Assembly: GCF_001434935.1 (NCBI RefSeq)
Contig: NZ_AZEG01000012.1
Coordinates: forward strand, 1-64,000
From: Liquorilactobacillus uvarum DSM 19971
GTDB taxonomy: Bacteria > Bacillota > Bacilli > Lactobacillales > Lactobacillaceae
Direction: 5' to 3'
DNA: 64,000 nucleotides
The notes under the pieces were generated by a model, which was not told where the DNA came from, ran no database searches, and was given only the letters and a program-made list of their open reading frames with translations. Below are positions 62,154 through 64,000 of the stretch, one piece after another. Positions within the stretch are counted from its first letter, which is position 1, and the number at the start of each line of letters is the position of its first letter. Both the position numbers and the translations under genes were made by a program.

Positions 62154-63185
62154 TTAAGGGAAAATTGGTAGTGAGGGTAAGCCGGCTTCTTCGGAAAAGC
62201 CAAACAAATTATTAAAGTTTTGAACAGCTTGTCCTGCCGCTCCCTTCATTAAATTATCAATTACTGAAACAATAACAATCGTGTTGGTAGCTGGATTATA
62301 ATCAAAGCCAATGTCACAGTAATTTGAACCAACGACTTCTTTGATACTTGGGACACCATCTGTTAAAATTCGAACAAATTTTTTATGTTGGTAATGTTTT
62401 TGAAATGATCGTCGTAACTTTTCCAAGGTAACATTCGATGCTGCTTTAACATAAATTGTTGCCATGATGCCACGAGTCACGGGAATCAAAGTAGTTGTAA
62501 ATTGGATTGCTGGGATATTTGCATTCCATTTTTGCAGCTGCTGTACAATTTCAGGGATGTGCTGATGCTTGTTTAACTTATAGAGCCAAGCATTTTCGTT
62601 TATAAAAGTATAATGATTACTTGCACTAGGTTTTTTCCCTGCTCCGGAAACACCGGATTTAGCATCAACAATAATCGTATCGGGAATAATCAGGTTATCA
62701 ATTACTAAAGGAGCAAGGCCAAGTAATGTAGCGGTTGCGTAACAGCCTGGATTTGCAATATATGGGCTCGCTGGTAGATTGAATTCTGCCAACCCATAGC
62801 AGGCTGCTTGAAGCAGCTCATCAGGTGCTGATGGCTTGTTATACCACTTGGAATATGTCAACGAATTTTTAAACCGAAAATCTCCGGAGAGGTCGATAAC
62901 AGGAAATTTCTTTTCAATGAAAGGTCGGGCTAGCTGCTTGGTGACTCCTGATGGTGTAGCAAAAAATAAAACATCATCGTCATTCATGATTGAAGCAGCA
63001 TTGAATTCCTTTAATTGTAGGTGCTCGTTCAAATATGCAGGGATAGCTGCATCAAGAAATTCAGCAGTTTCCGTTTCTTTATGATGACCATATAGATCAA
63101 TATGTGTAACGTTAGGGTGTTGTTTTAATAGTGAATATAAAACTGCGCCGCTATAACCAGTAGCACCCAATAGCCCAACTTTCAT
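62154..63185 (-). CDS. argC: N-acetyl-gamma-glutamyl-phosphate reductase
   Basis: A 343-residue NADPH-dependent reductase. GLLGATGYSGAVL is the nucleotide-binding start and ANPGCYATATLLGLAPL carries the catalytic Cys. ATG 63185 is preferred (AAGGA upstream) over the longer frame at 63203. It is the first gene of the argCJBDF operon, under the ARG-box promoter. Confidence 0.94.
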   Translation of the reverse strand: MKVGLLGATGYSGAVLYSLLKQHPNVTHIDLYGHHKETETAEFLDAAIPAYLNEHLQLKEFNAASIMNDDDVLFFATPSGVTKQLARPFIEKKFPVIDLSGDFRFKNSLTYSKWYNKPSAPDELLQAACYGLAEFNLPASPYIANPGCYATATLLGLAPLVIDNLIIPDTIIVDAKSGVSGAGKKPSASNHYTFINENAWLYKLNKHQHIPEIVQQLQKWNANIPAIQFTTTLIPVTRGIMATIYVKAASNVTLEKLRRSFQKHYQHKKFVRILTDGVPSIKEVVGSNYCDIGFDYNPATNTIVIVSVIDNLMKGAAGQAVQNFNNLFGFSEEAGLPSLPIFP

Positions 63186-63211
63186 TTCTTTTCCTTCTTC
63201 CATCCATATAA

Positions 63212-63229
63212 ATTGAATAACAATTCATT
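63212..63229 (-). promoter_or_regulatory. ARG box
   Basis: TGAAT-N4-ATTCA (63214-63227) is a perfect inverted repeat matching the ArgR/AhrC operator. It lies just downstream of the predicted transcription start, so arginine-bound ArgR should repress argCJBDF. Confidence 0.75.
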
Positions 63230-63241
63230 TTGTTGTTTATA

Positions 63242-63270
63242 ACTATATTATATTCCAGCTTTTGTTTCAA
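63242..63270 (-). promoter_or_regulatory. arg operon promoter
   Basis: On the minus strand TTGAAA (63270-63265) and TATAGT (63247-63242) are separated by 17 bp. The rest of the gap up to 63411 is extremely AT-rich, with weak ARG-like half sites near 63308 and 63340 and no gene. Confidence 0.65.
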
Positions 63271-63411
63271 TAGTTTTTTAATAAAATTTCAAAAAAATAC
63301 CATTAAAATGAATATTTATATGTATATAAGCAAAAAAATGCATATATTATCAAAAAGTGAGTAAAAAAGTATTTTTTTGAATAAAAAGTATAAATCGAAC
63401 TTTTAATGTAT

Positions 63412-63461
63412 AAAAAAGGCTAGAACGTAAAACTGCCGTTTAGTCTGAATATTTCAGCCTA
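63412..63461 (-). terminator. Terminator of the acetolactate decarboxylase gene
   Basis: On the minus strand AGGCTGAA pairs with TTCTAGCCT across an inner TAAAC/GTTTTA hairpin, followed by six T. Confidence 0.7.
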
Positions 63462-63516
63462 ACTAATTATTTGCAGTAATAGATCTAGTCTTTTATATTA
63501 AAGATATATGTTTTTT

Positions 63517-64000
63517 TTATTCGGCTCTCTCAATAGCATCCGCAATATTATCTTTTGAAAAATCGTGTTCCATGAATTCATTATTGTTGACAGGCAGATG
63601 CTGCTCTAAGGTGTCAAAGAGTTGTATGTCTAGTTTCCCAGAGGCAAGTTTGAAGTCGAGCACATGTCCACCAATTGAATGATCATCCGCAAGAAAATGA
63701 TTATGGAAGCCGCCAACAGCAGCACCATGGAAAAGTGTTGGCGAGTAGTAACTGAGGAGTGTTCCTTCAATGTTATGCTTTTCGAAGATACTTTGTTTCT
63801 TGGCCGTTTCTTCTAAAGTATCAAATGGACGGCTAGATTTGACAACAGCTCGTGTTTTCATGTAAGAAAAACTGCCCCTGACTCGAATAGAGAAAAAAGT
63901 GTTAGCATTTGTTTTTCCGCTTAAAGCAGCATTTGCAAATTTTTCTGGGTCAGCATCTTTCAATGAAGTTAAGAATTTAAAATCGGCAAAGTGAATATTA
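63517..64000 (-). CDS. aldC: Alpha-acetolactate decarboxylase, 5' end outside the window
   Basis: The C-terminal 160 residues of a protein of about 235: FSIRVRGSFSYMKTRAV, LLSYYSPTLFHGAAVGGFHNHFLADDHSIGGHVLDF hold the zinc-binding histidines and catalytic region. The frame stays open to the window edge (NIHFADFKFLTS before the first possible internal TTG), so the true start lies beyond 64000. The enzyme makes acetoin from acetolactate, the substrate of the aco complex encoded at 37-42 kb. Confidence 0.9.
   Translation of the reverse strand, partial: NIHFADFKFLTSLKDADPEKFANAALSGKTNANTFFSIRVRGSFSYMKTRAVVKSSRPFDTLEETAKKQSIFEKHNIEGTLLSYYSPTLFHGAAVGGFHNHFLADDHSIGGHVLDFKLASGKLDIQLFDTLEQHLPVNNNEFMEHDFSKDNIADAIERAE

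Overview
The window is AT-rich, densely coded low-GC Gram-positive DNA, best explained as the chromosome of a Lactobacillaceae member. A plant- or beverage-associated genus close to Liquorilactobacillus is my guess, but the genus is not proven. Evidence: AGGAGG-type ribosome sites, frequent TTG/GTG starts, a T-box leader, beta-glucoside PTS operons with BglG-type antitermination, NEAT and ECF proteins, and lactobacillus-like metabolic genes. I see no rRNA, tRNA, insertion sequence, prophage or CRISPR array.

Layout. 1-11.5 kb: two beta-glucoside operons (bglG-bglF-bglA-bglA and bglG-bglF-bglA), each with one RAT/terminator before bglG and one between bglG and bglF, separated by a Mn superoxide dismutase gene. 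11.7-17.4 kb: a wall-type CAP-domain protein, a purine permease with a phosphoribosyltransferase, an esterase and a glyoxalase-like protein. 17.4-20.1 kb (minus): a disulfide-oxidoreductase-like flavoprotein and an ArgE/DapE peptidase. 20.2-28 kb: MutT, a PLD-nuclease/helicase/DUF3427 protein, a ribbon-helix-helix/NfeD-like fusion, an SPFH protein, a uracil-DNA-glycosylase-like protein and a Na+/H+ antiporter. 28.4-34.8 kb: methionine genes (metA-like acyltransferase, Met T-box, metQNI, an ArgE/DapE peptidase, an MtnE-like aminotransferase). 35-42 kb: acoR, then a -24/-12 (sigma-54) promoter and the acetoin dehydrogenase operon. 42.1-48.6 kb (minus): an aromatic operon. 48.7-57.2 kb: guaB, menG, an amino acid permease, a NEAT protein, pyridoxal kinase with an ECF S-component, and a GlcD-type oxidase. 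57.4-63.3 kb (minus): argCJBDF with a small membrane protein. The right edge cuts the alpha-acetolactate decarboxylase gene, whose product acetoin is the substrate of the aco complex.

Most interesting. The aromatic operon (minus, 48.56 to 42.1 kb) starts with a leader that encodes a 20-residue peptide ending YYYGFAYFM, followed by competing hairpins and an intrinsic terminator. This has the form of Tyr/Phe leader-peptide attenuation. The first structural gene fuses a 12-TM MFS transporter to a C-terminal AroQ-type chorismate mutase with all eight catalytic residues conserved. A short BacA/prephenate-dehydratase-like gene sits between aroC and aroA. Together they look like a chorismate-to-prephenate branch tied to membrane transport. 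Second is the RHH-NfeD-like/SPFH pair, whose promoter is overlapped by three TGATATC-type heptamers spaced exactly 11 bp. Third are several structured RNAs (41.93-42.03 kb, 13.61-13.71 kb, 55.57-55.76 kb) that I cannot assign.
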